From assembly GCF_005577435.1 (NCBI RefSeq), contig NZ_CP040396.1:3228501-3292500 (forward strand): a stretch of 64,000 bases of DNA. The letters run 5' to 3'. A program made the translations under genes and the position numbers. This document shows, piece after piece, positions 8,212-15,201 of the stretch (its first letter is position 1; every line of letters begins with the position of its first letter). This DNA comes from Paenibacillus algicola (GTDB lineage Bacteria > Bacillota > Bacilli > Paenibacillales > Paenibacillaceae). Under the pieces are notes generated by a model. That model had not been told where the DNA came from and ran no database searches. It saw only the letters and a program-made list of their open reading frames with translations.

Positions 8212-8325
8212 TTATTCGCAATCTTCACAGGTTCGTGGATAGCCGGGCTCTTCCATATCATCCATGTAGCAACCGCATACCTGGCACATCAGACCTTCCA
8301 AAATCATTTCGGTCATCTCGCTCAT
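8212..8325 (-). CDS. Tiny zinc-finger phage protein (37 aa)
   Basis: An ATG at 8325 with AAGAGG upstream opens a 37-residue frame: MSEMTEMILEGLMCQVCGCY, then DMEEPGYPRTCEDCE and a stop. Two CxxC pairs (CQVC and CEDC) make a plausible single zinc finger. Very similar tiny proteins occur in Bacillales phage early regions as I remember them. It ends 20 bp before the start of the next small gene. Confidence 0.75.
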   Translation of the reverse strand: MSEMTEMILEGLMCQVCGCYMDDMEEPGYPRTCEDCE

Positions 8326-8358
8326 CCTCTTTCTCACCTCCCTTCAGAGGAGTGCGGC

Positions 8359-8535
8359 TTATACGGCGTTTTGCGCTGGCTTGCGATCGCCCCAAAGCTT
8401 CAGCAGCTCCTGGCGGTATTTACGGTAATCGCCACGGGAATCGAGAGCCTTCAGGTAATTTCCCTCGGCCAGCATCCGAGGTTCGTTTTGCAGGGCCTGT
8501 ACCATTTTCATGCGCAGATAATTCTGTTCGTTCAA
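8359..8535 (-). CDS. Small early phage protein with TTG start (58 aa)
   Basis: The TTG at 8535 has AAAGGAGAAG 8 bp upstream. The frame reads (M)NEQNYLRMKMVQALQNEP, continues through YLKALDSRGDYRKYRQELL and ends in GDRKPAQNAV. It is helical and charged, with normal phage codon use. No family is recognised. The spacing and strong ribosome site support it over the overlapping frame. Confidence 0.65.
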   Translation of the reverse strand: MNEQNYLRMKMVQALQNEPRMLAEGNYLKALDSRGDYRKYRQELLKLWGDRKPAQNAV

Positions 8536-8650
8536 GTTCGCTTCTCCTTTCGTTCAGTTCGGCCACCAGCAAAACGCGACAGACCAACCATGCAATGGAT
8601 AAAAGCCATAAGGTGATGAGCAGCCCGATCATGCCAGATACGGGTCCCAT
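8420..8650 (-). CDS. Possible small membrane protein overlapping neighbours
   Basis: A 76-residue frame whose first third is a clear transmembrane helix (MIGLLITLWLLSIAWLVCRVLLV) lying mostly in the 93-bp gap between two better-supported genes. The remainder overlaps the 58-residue gene by 116 bp in another frame, and the ribosome site is weak (CGGGGC). The hydrophobic segment argues for a real membrane peptide. The long overlap argues against it, so I keep it as tentative. Confidence 0.33.
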   Translation of the reverse strand: MGPVSGMIGLLITLWLLSIAWLVCRVLLVAELNERRSELERTELSAHENGTGPAKRTSDAGRGKLPEGSRFPWRLP

Positions 8651-8919
8651 GTGCCCCGATCCACTCGGTCCACAAAATCTTGAAATGTGATCCCGTAGCG
8701 GCTCCCGACGTTGTGATGCTCAAAGTACACCCCGAGCTTTTCAACGCGGTCCAGCTCGCAGCCGTTTTCCTGCAGCACCCGGTCCGTCATCGACTTGATT
8801 GTTTCCTGGGCTTTAAAGTCTGCAATCATGCGGGCAGCCTCGTAGCCTTTCATAATCCCAGTAGCGTAAACCGGACCGCGGGTAAGTCCCTGCGCTTTAA
8901 GTGCTGATGCTAAACTCAT
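8629..8919 (-). CDS. Hypothetical early phage protein
   Basis: 96 residues from MSLASALKAQGLTRG. The start overlaps the previous stop as ATGA (8916-8919), and GGAGG lies 10 bp upstream. Features are a GPVYATGIMKGYEAARMI segment and a C-terminal FQDFVDRVDRGTWDPYLA. It appears soluble and alpha/beta. No domain is recognised. Confidence 0.68.
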   Translation of the reverse strand: MSLASALKAQGLTRGPVYATGIMKGYEAARMIADFKAQETIKSMTDRVLQENGCELDRVEKLGVYFEHHNVGSRYGITFQDFVDRVDRGTWDPYLA

Positions 8920-9170
8920 AAGTATTTCGCCTCCATTTCGTCGAGTTTCATTGTGATCTCTTGCACCCATTCCATATCTCCGGTGGTTTGAGCTTCTAGA
9001 GCTAAGTTCTTAAGCTCGTCCGATTCGCGTACCAATTCAAGGTTTAATCTTAGTAGCGGCAGGATCATACTCAGGTCCAGAAGACTCATCCGAATTACGC
9101 CGTTTGAATCGGTGTTCATTAGCGTTATGGCAGCCAGCTTACGGTGTGCCGGATGAATGAAAACGGCCAT
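8916..9170 (-). CDS. Hypothetical early phage protein
   Basis: 84 residues. The first part (MAVFIHPAHRKLAAITLMN) is followed by a leucine-rich helical stretch (LLDLSMILPLLRLNLELV) and an acidic helix ending in LDEMEAKYL. It starts 7 bp before the stop of the upstream XRE gene and is coupled by 4 bp to the next gene. The function is unknown. Confidence 0.65.
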   Translation of the reverse strand: MAVFIHPAHRKLAAITLMNTDSNGVIRMSLLDLSMILPLLRLNLELVRESDELKNLALEAQTTGDMEWVQEITMKLDEMEAKYL

Positions 9171-9177
9171 GGTCTGC

Positions 9178-9504
9178 TCACCACCCTTTCGTCAGCGCCT
9201 TGATCGCTGTCTTCAGATTACCGACCTCTTCACACAGTCGCTTGTTCTCAGCCAATACTTCTCGCAACCTTTCTGATGTGTGTTCAGGAAGATTAGGGGT
9301 TTGAGCACTAACCGAAGAAACAACATTCACTTCAAGTCCAATACTATGACACACCTTTTCCAATGACTCCTCGTTCCAGCGGCGCCGGCCATTAAGCAGA
9401 TCGTAAATGTACTGATAACTGTAGCCCGTAGACTCCGCCAGTTGTTGCTTGGTGATATCAGCCTTTTTCATTGCTAATTTGATGCATTCTGAAAAGGAAA
9501 ACAT
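9178..9504 (-). CDS. XRE-family DNA-binding protein (possible Cro/anti-repressor-type regulator)
   Basis: 108 residues. The N-terminal helix-turn-helix reads ITKQQLAESTGYSYQYIYDLLNGRRR at about residues 17-42. The C-terminal part (LREVLAENKRLCEEVGNL) looks like a short coiled coil for dimerisation. It is the second gene of the leftward early operon, just after a second XRE gene. A 14-bp sequence identical to part of the main operator cluster lies 37-50 bp upstream of its start, inside the end of the preceding gene, which suggests its expression may be tuned separately. Confidence 0.85.
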   Translation of the reverse strand: MFSFSECIKLAMKKADITKQQLAESTGYSYQYIYDLLNGRRRWNEESLEKVCHSIGLEVNVVSSVSAQTPNLPEHTSERLREVLAENKRLCEEVGNLKTAIKALTKGW

Positions 9505-9511
9505 AACTTGT

Positions 9512-9751
9512 TCACTCCCTGCATATGCTATTATCAGTGACGTGTATTTCCGTCATCTTGATCAAGTTTAAATCCAGATCGAGGAAGTTTGCCAACTTGG
9601 ACAAAGTTTCAACACTCGGCATATATCGACCGTTCTCGATATCCGAAATATAATTACGGGACAAGCCTGTTTTCTCGGACACCTCATACTGCCTGAGCTT
9701 TTTGCTTTTGCGTTGGCTTTGAATGATTTTACCAATCAACTTTTTATCCAT
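9512..9751 (-). CDS. XRE-family regulator at the lysogeny switch (Cro-like position)
   Basis: 79 residues from the ATG at 9751, which follows AGGAGGTGATG. The Met three codons upstream is too close to that site, and longer versions run into the operator region. The helix-turn-helix is LRQYEVSEKTGLSRNYISDIENGRYMPS, with GRYMPSVETLSKLANFLDLDL after it. It is divergently oriented to the XRE gene at 9989, and both share the pattern SRxYxxDxExGRYxPSVETL, so they probably recognise similar operators. The arrangement is that of a repressor and Cro pair. Confidence 0.88.
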   Translation of the reverse strand: MDKKLIGKIIQSQRKSKKLRQYEVSEKTGLSRNYISDIENGRYMPSVETLSKLANFLDLDLNLIKMTEIHVTDNSICRE

Positions 9752-9790
9752 AATTTTCATCACCTCCTGTGTTAATAATGTAGTGTATAA

Positions 9791-9906
9791 CCGTCTATTT
9801 TGTAAAACATGGAATTCTCTTAAAAAAGAGCAAATCAACGAGAAAAGCATATATTACCGTGTATTTCCGTCTATTTCCTGTTAATTACTTGTTTTTCCGT
9901 CTTTTT
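9791..9906. promoter_or_regulatory. Operator cluster between divergent XRE genes
   Basis: Four copies of a 10-mer related to CCGTCTATTT occur at 9791-9800 (CCGTCTATTT), 9857-9866 (CCGTGTATTT), 9867-9876 (CCGTCTATTT) and 9897-9906 (CCGTCTTTTT). The two middle copies are in direct tandem. The region lies between the divergent starts at 9751 and 9989, exactly where phage repressor operators are expected. A further copy with 14 identical bases (CGTGTATTTCCGTC) is at 9541-9554. Confidence 0.65.
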
Positions 9907-9988
9907 GTGAATTGTATTGCCGACATTTTAACTTTATAATCATCATGAAAATAAAATAAACTGATAGTAGAGGTAGGTTAGCGCAAAA

Positions 9989-10339
9989 ATGATTGGATCT
10001 AATATAAAAGCGTGGAGAAAACTAAGACAACTTACTCAATACCAGTTAGCTGAGAAGACTAACCTCTCAAGATCATATGTTGCTGACGTAGAAAGAGGGC
10101 GCTATAACCCAAGTGTGGAGACGCTGGAGGCTATTGCCAAAGCTCTGAACGTGAAAATCTCCGAGCTCATGGAAAATGAAAAAAACTCCGATCTTCATGA
10201 AGAGTCGGAGCTGGCGGATATTCCTATTGAAAAGCTGAACCAATACACACTCTCTTATAAAGGACACACACTGAGCCAAGAAGAGGCAGATGACGTCATT
10301 GAGCTTTTGGAGGCAGCGCTGAAACGGTGGAAGAAATAA
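9989..10339 (+). CDS. XRE-family phage repressor (CI/ImmR-like position)
   Basis: 116 residues. The helix-turn-helix at about residues 15-42 is LTQYQLAEKTNLSRSYVADVERGRYNPS. The C-terminal part (LHEESELADIPIEKLNQYTLSYKGHTL) ends in a short helix ALKRWKK. It is the only rightward gene next to the operator cluster, opposite the early operon, as expected for the lysogenic repressor. There is no LexA-type self-cleavage domain and no metallopeptidase is seen beside it, so the induction mechanism is not evident. Confidence 0.85.
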   Translation: MIGSNIKAWRKLRQLTQYQLAEKTNLSRSYVADVERGRYNPSVETLEAIAKALNVKISELMENEKNSDLHEESELADIPIEKLNQYTLSYKGHTLSQEEADDVIELLEAALKRWKK

Positions 10340-10510
10340 GCTTATTCAAATAGCTGGTAACATCCTTCACTTCCAACCCTTTCAACTTCATTGCGTTCAA
10401 GTAGGCCTCCAAATCAATAATTTTCGAGCCGATAGTGCATCACTCCTTAGATGTAATATATTCCCGTTTTTGAAATGTTAAATTGAGTATATCATCACTC
10501 GTTTAAAAAT

Positions 10511-10543
10511 GCGAACATTAAGCGAACATGAAGTGAACAAAAT
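10511..10543. repeat. Three tandem 11-bp repeats upstream of HTH gene
   Basis: The repeats are GCGAACATTAA, GCGAACATGAA and GTGAACAAAAT, directly adjoining with an 11-bp period (one helical turn). They end 24 bp before the proposed TTG start of the following gene, so they are likely an operator array. The same motif in reverse (ATGTTCGCTTG) occurs with the same 11-bp phasing at 15789-15810. Confidence 0.6.
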
Positions 10544-10567
10544 TTGAATAGAGATGAGGATTGCGTC

Positions 10568-10786
10568 TTGGCATACTCCCGTGGGAGGTGCCTGCTATTG
10601 TACTGGCTCAATAAACGCAACATCACACAAGCAGAGTTTGCCCGCCGGACAGGCTGGTCCACTCGTATGGTTTCATACTGGTGCAAGGGCGAGCGTTTAA
10701 TGAGCGTCGAGGCGATGTATGCTGCTGCTATGATTCTTGAAATCCACATGGAAGATTTATATCAGTGGAGATTATCGGCCGACTAA
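10568..10786 (+). CDS. Small HTH DNA-binding protein
   Basis: 72 residues from a TTG that follows GAGATGAGG by 8 bp. The longer frame begins inside that ribosome site. The helix-turn-helix ITQAEFARRTGWSTRMVSYWCKGERLMS fills the centre and an acidic helix follows (MILEIHMEDLYQW). This compact XRE type is common in Bacillales phages. Three 11-bp direct repeats sit just upstream, so it is probably auto- or cross-regulated. Confidence 0.8.
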   Translation: MAYSRGRCLLLYWLNKRNITQAEFARRTGWSTRMVSYWCKGERLMSVEAMYAAAMILEIHMEDLYQWRLSAD

Positions 10787-10821
10787 GCAGGCATGTTGCG
10801 GATTAATCCGCCCCCTGGAGT

Positions 10822-10847
10822 TTTTGTGAACGTATAGGTTCACAAAA
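10822..10847. terminator. Bidirectional hairpin between convergent genes
   Basis: A perfect 10-bp inverted repeat, TTTTGTGAAC and GTTCACAAAA, flanks the 6-nt loop GTATAG. It lies between the stop of the rightward HTH gene and the stop of the leftward replication-relaxation gene. The AT-rich ends of the stem provide U-runs in either direction. A protein-binding dyad is an alternative reading. Confidence 0.65.
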
Positions 10848-10862
10848 TGCAAACAATCATCT

Positions 10863-11471
10863 TTATTTTAATCCCAGTTTGAGTTTCATTTCCCCCACAT
10901 TAGCTTGAAAAACTTTGAACGACCTCCCCTCTATGCTGTACTTGCCGGCTCCCAGTCCGACCACCCATACGTAAGGGAATATCTTTTTTCCTGCCGGCTG
11001 CCACGCCTCTTTCTCCCATTCGCCGCTTAAATAATAGTTCTCATACCTGTTCATTTTTTCCTGCATGACCCTGTCCGAAAACTGACTCCGCTGGATCTCC
11101 ACAAACCACGGAGCTCCCTTCCAAATGCAAAACACATCCGGCTCAGGTAGTCCCTTCCCGCCTAATTTCGGCTCCACATTAAATACCCGCGGCAGCTCGA
11201 TCTGTCTGATCTCCTTATAAAAATCCACGATCGCCAGGAAGTGCCCGATCTTCGCACTGTCCTTTTTGATGCCGGGTACCGGAAAATAGATGTATTTCCG
11301 GCGCTCCGTAGAGCAACAGATGATCTCATCCCGCCGCAGCCGCTTAAGGACCATGTTGGCTTGCGTCACTGGATTCTTAACGTTGGAAAAGTGGAGCTCC
11401 GCCACATCATCCCGTGTGAGGCAGCGGAAGCGCTCCAGGTCGGCCACAATAGCCTTATCACGCGCATTCAC
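10863..11471 (-). CDS. Replication-relaxation family protein
   Basis: 202 residues. An N-terminal winged helix (IVADLERFRCLTRDDVAELHF, NMVLKRLRRDEII) is followed by an alpha/beta domain with PDVFCIWKGAPWFVEIQRS, where Asp, Glu and Gln resemble a degenerate PD-(D/E)xK core. This matches the replication-relaxation proteins found on Firmicutes plasmids, integrative elements and phages beside an FtsK-type ATPase. The gene begins 2 bp before the stop of the FtsK-like gene. Its biochemical role is not established; winged-helix DNA binding is the safest statement. Confidence 0.8.
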   Translation of the reverse strand: MNARDKAIVADLERFRCLTRDDVAELHFSNVKNPVTQANMVLKRLRRDEIICCSTERRKYIYFPVPGIKKDSAKIGHFLAIVDFYKEIRQIELPRVFNVEPKLGGKGLPEPDVFCIWKGAPWFVEIQRSQFSDRVMQEKMNRYENYYLSGEWEKEAWQPAGKKIFPYVWVVGLGAGKYSIEGRSFKVFQANVGEMKLKLGLK

Positions 11472-11473
11472 AC

Positions 11474-12688
11474 CTACAACACCCCTATCTCTATCACATC
11501 GTCCTCTACTGGCTCTGGCTGCGGCTCCTGTGCCCCTGTCGGCTCCTCTACGGCCTTGTAAGGCTCTAGTAGTGTCTTTGCCTTTGGCAGGTCCAGATAA
11601 GGCCCCTGCACCGTCTTTGTGCCGTCCAGCTTGAGCATCATGCGGCCCTTTTGGCTCTGCTGGATGTCAGCTGCCTCCCCGCTGCCAAGAGTGATGCGGC
11701 TGTTGATCTCATCGCTGTGCCTAAAGGCCATTCGGACTGTGAGGTTGTTTTTCAGCTTGCCGTCCAGGACATCGCTATCAGGCCGCTGCATGGAGAGGAT
11801 TAAGAACACGCCCAAGGCTCTGCCGATCGCGCTGATCTCCTCGATGCCGTCCATCAGATCCCTTTCTTTTTTTAGCAGCGCCACCTCGTCAATGGCCAGA
11901 ACGATATACGGCGGCCGCTCTTTTCTTGGCAGCTCATCCACATGGGCCATCCCGGCCCGGTCCAAGACATCCCCCCTCTTACGCATATCCTTCCGGATCC
12001 GCAGCACGATTTGGTGCAGCCGGGGAGCTTCAACCACCACTTGCCGGGCTATGCCTTTAAAGAGGTGGAACTCTGACCGCTTGAGATCAGCGCAGTACAA
12101 TTCCATACGATCCCCGGCCGTGCGTATCAGGGTGGTAAGTATGGACCGCAGTGCGACGGACTTGCCGCTACCAGTTTCTCCAGCCACCAGCAGATGTGGA
12201 TGCTCCGTCATATCGTATACCTCGTCACCTGTCCGGCTGCGTCCGACATAGATCGGCAGCCTGAGCCCGCTCACAGCCCGCTCGACAGCAACAGAATCGT
12301 AATCAAACCTCTGGACATCCTGCTGGTACACGTTGAGCGTGAAAGTCTTAGCTGTGCCGCTTAAATCAATGTTATCGCCAAAGGTCTGCTCAAAGAGCCA
12401 CGCTCGCTTGTGGATCTCTTTTGGGTCCAGCCCATCCGGCAGCACAAACACCACCTGCACACAGTCATGGTATACAGTCACCCGGCTCACCTGCGGGTAC
12501 CTGCAGACCTCCTCTCCTTTACGTTTCTTCCGTTTATAACAAATCTCCCCAGTGATAAACAACCGCCGCATCTTGGCACGATATACCGATTCAGGGCCAC
12601 TGCGCCAAACTCCCCAAGCTCCACCAATGCAGCCGGCAGCCGTCGCCAACTTTAAAACCATAAGCCCCCCTGCTCCGCTCATTATCAT
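11474..12688 (-). CDS. FtsK/SpoIIIE-type DNA-translocating ATPase
   Basis: 404 residues. One transmembrane helix near the N-terminus (VLKLATAAGCIGGAWGVW) is followed by a P-loop motor domain. Walker A is AGETGSGKS at about residue 170 and Walker B is YIVLAIDEVALL at about residue 270. The R-finger region MQRPDSDVLDG suits the FtsK/HerA family. It lacks the four-helix N-terminus and gamma domain of chromosomal FtsK and resembles the phage, plasmid and ICE versions that move DNA at the membrane. The start at 12688 has AAGGGG 8 bp upstream; an ATG at 12661 is possible. Confidence 0.88.
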   Translation of the reverse strand: MIMSGAGGLMVLKLATAAGCIGGAWGVWRSGPESVYRAKMRRLFITGEICYKRKKRKGEEVCRYPQVSRVTVYHDCVQVVFVLPDGLDPKEIHKRAWLFEQTFGDNIDLSGTAKTFTLNVYQQDVQRFDYDSVAVERAVSGLRLPIYVGRSRTGDEVYDMTEHPHLLVAGETGSGKSVALRSILTTLIRTAGDRMELYCADLKRSEFHLFKGIARQVVVEAPRLHQIVLRIRKDMRKRGDVLDRAGMAHVDELPRKERPPYIVLAIDEVALLKKERDLMDGIEEISAIGRALGVFLILSMQRPDSDVLDGKLKNNLTVRMAFRHSDEINSRITLGSGEAADIQQSQKGRMMLKLDGTKTVQGPYLDLPKAKTLLEPYKAVEEPTGAQEPQPEPVEDDVIEIGVL

Positions 12689-12747
12689 TCGCTTCGCCCC
12701 TTTTCGCTCAAAACAAATTCACAATTCACCATCATTTCAACGTTTTT

Positions 12748-12850
12748 GCTTGTATTACAAAAGTCACGATACTGTTGCACTTACAAAGCTATCTGCAAAT
12801 GTATTGAGATGTATCTACAAAGACATTTACAAATGTACTCCAAACGTATG
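12748..12850. repeat. TTTGTA/TACAAA repeat array upstream of ftsK-like gene
   Basis: At least five degenerate copies of TACAAA or TGCAAAT (TTTGTA on the minus strand) occur in about 100 bp. They begin with the palindrome TTGTATTACAA (12750-12760) and continue as CTTACAAAGC, TGCAAATGTA, CTACAAAGAC and TTACAAATGTA, with gaps of about 12, 22 and 26 bp. The block lies between the small membrane gene and the ftsK-like gene, in a module with a ParM-like actin. It may be an operator array or a ParR-binding centromere-like site. Confidence 0.5.
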
Positions 12851-13030
12851 GGCAACCTCTCTGAGACAATCCCACCAGGCGCTAAACGCCACATAAGCGC
12901 AGGCCACATACGAGCCGATCCGGACGTACATCACTTTTCCGCCGTGCCCGATGTGTTCAAGCACATTGCCGCTAAAATGAGCCACCACGCCAATGCCCAG
13001 CACTTCAAAAACTGGAGTCAGGTCCACCAT
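12827..13030 (-). CDS. Small membrane protein of the segregation/transfer module
   Basis: 67 residues from the ATG beginning MVDLTPVFEVLGIG, preceded by GAGGGGAGCG. It has two hydrophobic segments (PVFEVLGIGVVAHF and VRIGSYVACAYVAFSAWW). Two-helix proteins of this size often sit beside FtsK-type or conjugation ATPases as membrane partners. No family is recognised. Overlap with upstream frames was avoided by choosing the internal start. Confidence 0.65.
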   Translation of the reverse strand: MVDLTPVFEVLGIGVVAHFSGNVLEHIGHGGKVMYVRIGSYVACAYVAFSAWWDCLREVAHTFGVHL

Positions 13031-13044
13031 CTTAATCGCTCCCC

Positions 13045-13254
13045 TCAAATAAAACCCTCTACCGCAAAATCATCTGTCTCCCGGATCGCTGCCGCCGGCT
13101 GCTGTTGTGGCAGGGCGCTATCCACATCTCGCTGAATCAGCCTCTTAAGGTACCCGGATTTATTGGGCCGTTCCTGGACGTGATCGTAGAGCTGCAGCTG
13201 ATCCGGATCCAAAATATTAAAGGCGACCTGTATGATCTTGATTTCTTTAGCCAT
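13045..13254 (-). CDS. Putative ParR-like DNA-binding protein
   Basis: 69 residues overlapping the end of the ParM-like gene by 8 bp. An N-terminal beta-strand (EIKIIQVAFNI) and a helical stretch (PDQLQLYDHVQER, KSGYLKRLIQRDVDSA) give a ribbon-helix-helix-like outline, as in the ParR adaptors that link actin-like ParM to a centromere. The size and the position directly after a ParM-like gene are those of parR. The sequence signal is weak, so the role rests mainly on context. Confidence 0.5.
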   Translation of the reverse strand: MAKEIKIIQVAFNILDPDQLQLYDHVQERPNKSGYLKRLIQRDVDSALPQQQPAAAIRETDDFAVEGFI

Positions 13255-14050
13255 AAACCTTCCTCGCGATCAGATAAAATGCTTTTACATTGGCAAAGCT
13301 GGCGTCCCCCTCAATCATCAGGACACCTGGGAAGTACGCCCGCAGGCTCTCCAGGATGACCTCTGCCCCTCCTCCGCATATAAACACCTTATCTGTGCCC
13401 AACCAGCCTCCAGCAAGCGCCCTGAGGGCGATCTGCCGAGCAAAGTCTGATGGCTGGACGGACCGCAGTGTCTCCATGCCGGTACCGAGTGTAAAACTGC
13501 CCCGATCGTTAAACCGGCGATCGATCAGGGTGCCGAAATTAACCGTGCCGCTGCCGACATCGATGATACGGATGATTCCCCCACCGGGTACCAAGAGGCC
13601 TGCAGCGACCCCTTCAGCAGCCACCTCACACCGCCGAATCACAATGAGCTTTCGCTGACCGTTGACCGTGAGCTCATGCCGGCCGCAGAGCATTTCCTTT
13701 ATGGCCGCTTTCTCCGTCTCCTGGTGCGTGCTGATCGGCTGCCCCACAATGATCTGATGCTCGGTGCCTTCCGCAAACCTGTGCAGGGCCAGCAGCACCC
13801 TGAGGCGTGCATCAGGATGTGCCTTGGTCTCGCCCTTACGGCTGTCTGCGCACTCGCTCTCATACATGGCCAGTGTGCCAGCGAAACCTCTCTGACCGCC
13901 GTACTGCCAATCAAAATCATAATCACCGTGCTGCTGCCGAAGATTGCGATCCCTATACTCGCCGATTAATGAGGGAAACGACCTCATCTGTTTGCCATCA
14001 TAAAACTTGGTTTGATAGTTGCCCGCATCGATGGCCGATATCATAAGCAT
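13247..14050 (-). CDS. ParM/StbA-like actin-family ATPase
   Basis: 267 residues. The actin-fold phosphate-1 motif is AIDAGNYQTK at residues 6-15 and phosphate-2 is IIDVGSGTVNFG near residue 165; the adenosine region VFICGGGAE is near residue 240. It is somewhat shorter than plasmid ParM (about 320). Such proteins polymerise to push plasmid copies apart. The start is ambiguous: the ATG at 14044 fits AAGGCGGG better than that at 14050. It heads a leftward run with a small putative adaptor, a membrane protein, an FtsK-like ATPase and a replication-relaxation protein, so the module could keep extrachromosomal phage DNA stable. Confidence 0.85.
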   Translation of the reverse strand: MLMISAIDAGNYQTKFYDGKQMRSFPSLIGEYRDRNLRQQHGDYDFDWQYGGQRGFAGTLAMYESECADSRKGETKAHPDARLRVLLALHRFAEGTEHQIIVGQPISTHQETEKAAIKEMLCGRHELTVNGQRKLIVIRRCEVAAEGVAAGLLVPGGGIIRIIDVGSGTVNFGTLIDRRFNDRGSFTLGTGMETLRSVQPSDFARQIALRALAGGWLGTDKVFICGGGAEVILESLRAYFPGVLMIEGDASFANVKAFYLIARKVYG

Positions 14051-14242
14051 CCCGCCTTGTTGTATAGCTGGTTACGGTACTGGGCTCGCGCCGGAGCCCG
14101 TTGTGCCGTATCTAGTTACATATCTATGGGCAGAGCCTGGTCATGTTTCCGATTTATATCCGTTTTCTTTTATACTGCTTGTATCTTTTTCGCTAGATTT
14201 GTCCATCCTGACAGTAAAAACATTATTTATGAGGTGAACGGT

Positions 14243-14467
14243 ATGTTTGGGCTGGGCAAGAAGAGAAGCAAATTCGGGGCGTTTTTAGATAGGCACGGTA
14301 TTGAACAGGAAGAAATCCGAAAATTGACCAAACTTAATAAAGACACAATCTCAAAAGCGTGTAATGAAATTGACCCTAAGATGCGTAGTATTACAAAAGA
14401 TGCTCTTGTAAAGGCTGCTGCTAAATTATCCGGGAAGGAGATAGACAAGAAGAGTTTTTGGGGATAG
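14243..14467 (+). CDS. Small helix-turn-helix regulator
   Basis: 74 residues from an ATG 6 bp after GAGGTG. The sequence MFGLGKKRSKFGAFLDRHG, then QEEIRKLTKLNKDTISKACN forms a compact XRE-type helix-turn-helix. I recall very similar small regulators beside ftsK-like genes in Bacillus Wbeta-type phages. It is divergent from the ParM-like gene, which makes it a good candidate for the regulator of this module. Longer frames starting at 14012 have no ribosome site. Confidence 0.78.
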   Translation: MFGLGKKRSKFGAFLDRHGIEQEEIRKLTKLNKDTISKACNEIDPKMRSITKDALVKAAAKLSGKEIDKKSFWG

Positions 14468-14530
14468 AAATAATTTCCTAAATTTGTTATACTCGTGCTT
14501 GTGAAATTTTATTATAGGGGGATAAAGACA

Positions 14531-15193
14531 TTGAAGCCTTTTATGAAACTGAGTGTTGCTTTATTTTTGGCGGTAATTGTAACAACGGCCTGCTCTGATA
14601 CGCCCGAGACAAAAGAACCTACTAGCACAAACATCGTATCTAACGTTAACAATGAATCGAAAAACGAAGCGGAAAGTGAACCGGACGAGAAGAAAACAGA
14701 TGAGGAATCAGAATCGAATCAAAAACCTGACGTCGAGGAAGAAAAACCTAAAGAGCCAGTGAAACAACCCGCTAAGGAACCTGTGAAGGAACCTGTTAAG
14801 GAGAAATCAAACGATAATGCATGGGAAGTGGATTTGAAGAAGATAGCTTCAGAGGATTCTTCGAAAACTGAAAAAGCGGATGCTGCAGAAATGTTAGCAA
14901 GAGCTTACAAGCCGAGTGATGCTGAACTAGATGACTTCCAAAAATACATTGTTTATGAATTTAAAAATAATAGATACTTGGCGGACAGTGACAACGATGG
15001 CTATATGTTAGGTAACATTTTTAGGTCTGTTGTGTTAAATCGTTCACTTCAAGAATCTCATCCAGCCAGTCAATTCGCATATGATTTTTACCAAAACAGC
15101 AAATACGTTTATCGCGGCGCTGAAACTCCGGAAAGTGAATCTGTGAAATCAAATGAAGAGCAAATGAATGATAATATGCGCAAAATAAAATAG
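14531..15193 (+). CDS. Phage-encoded putative lipoprotein (moron)
   Basis: 220 residues from a TTG preceded by AGGGGGATAAAG. The N-terminal signal MKPFMKLSVALFLAVIVTTAC ends in a lipobox-like VTTAC with Cys 21 as the likely lipidation site, although Thr at -3 is unusual. Residues 25-105 are a low-complexity Glu/Lys/Pro linker with repeated KEPVKEPVKE-type units, and residues 110-215 form a small helical domain (ADAAEMLARAYKPSDAELDDFQKY). It is likely expressed from the lysogen onto the cell surface, as superinfection exclusion lipoproteins are, but its function is unknown. Confidence 0.8.
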   Translation: MKPFMKLSVALFLAVIVTTACSDTPETKEPTSTNIVSNVNNESKNEAESEPDEKKTDEESESNQKPDVEEEKPKEPVKQPAKEPVKEPVKEKSNDNAWEVDLKKIASEDSSKTEKADAAEMLARAYKPSDAELDDFQKYIVYEFKNNRYLADSDNDGYMLGNIFRSVVLNRSLQESHPASQFAYDFYQNSKYVYRGAETPESESVKSNEEQMNDNMRKIK

Positions 15194-15201
15194 AAATGTA
15201 A

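Noticed and set aside
9787-9906. Possible CRISPR-like repeats
   Set aside because: Copies are 10 bp, irregularly spaced and partly in direct tandem between divergent repressor genes; this fits operators. No CRISPR array or cas gene is seen in the window.
10296-10420. Minus-strand frame opposite the repressor 3' end (DLEAYLNAMKLKGLEVKDV)
   Set aside because: It reads like protein but has no ATG, GTG or TTG with a ribosome site and lies antisense to a good gene.
14085-14102. GGGCTC-GAGCCC hairpin upstream of the ParM-like gene as a terminator
   Set aside because: No T-run follows on either strand; it may be a leader structure but nothing supports a specific role.
14012-14242. Upstream extension of the HTH gene at 14243
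   Set aside because: No ribosome site for the longer frame, while GAGGTG is ideally placed before the ATG at 14243.
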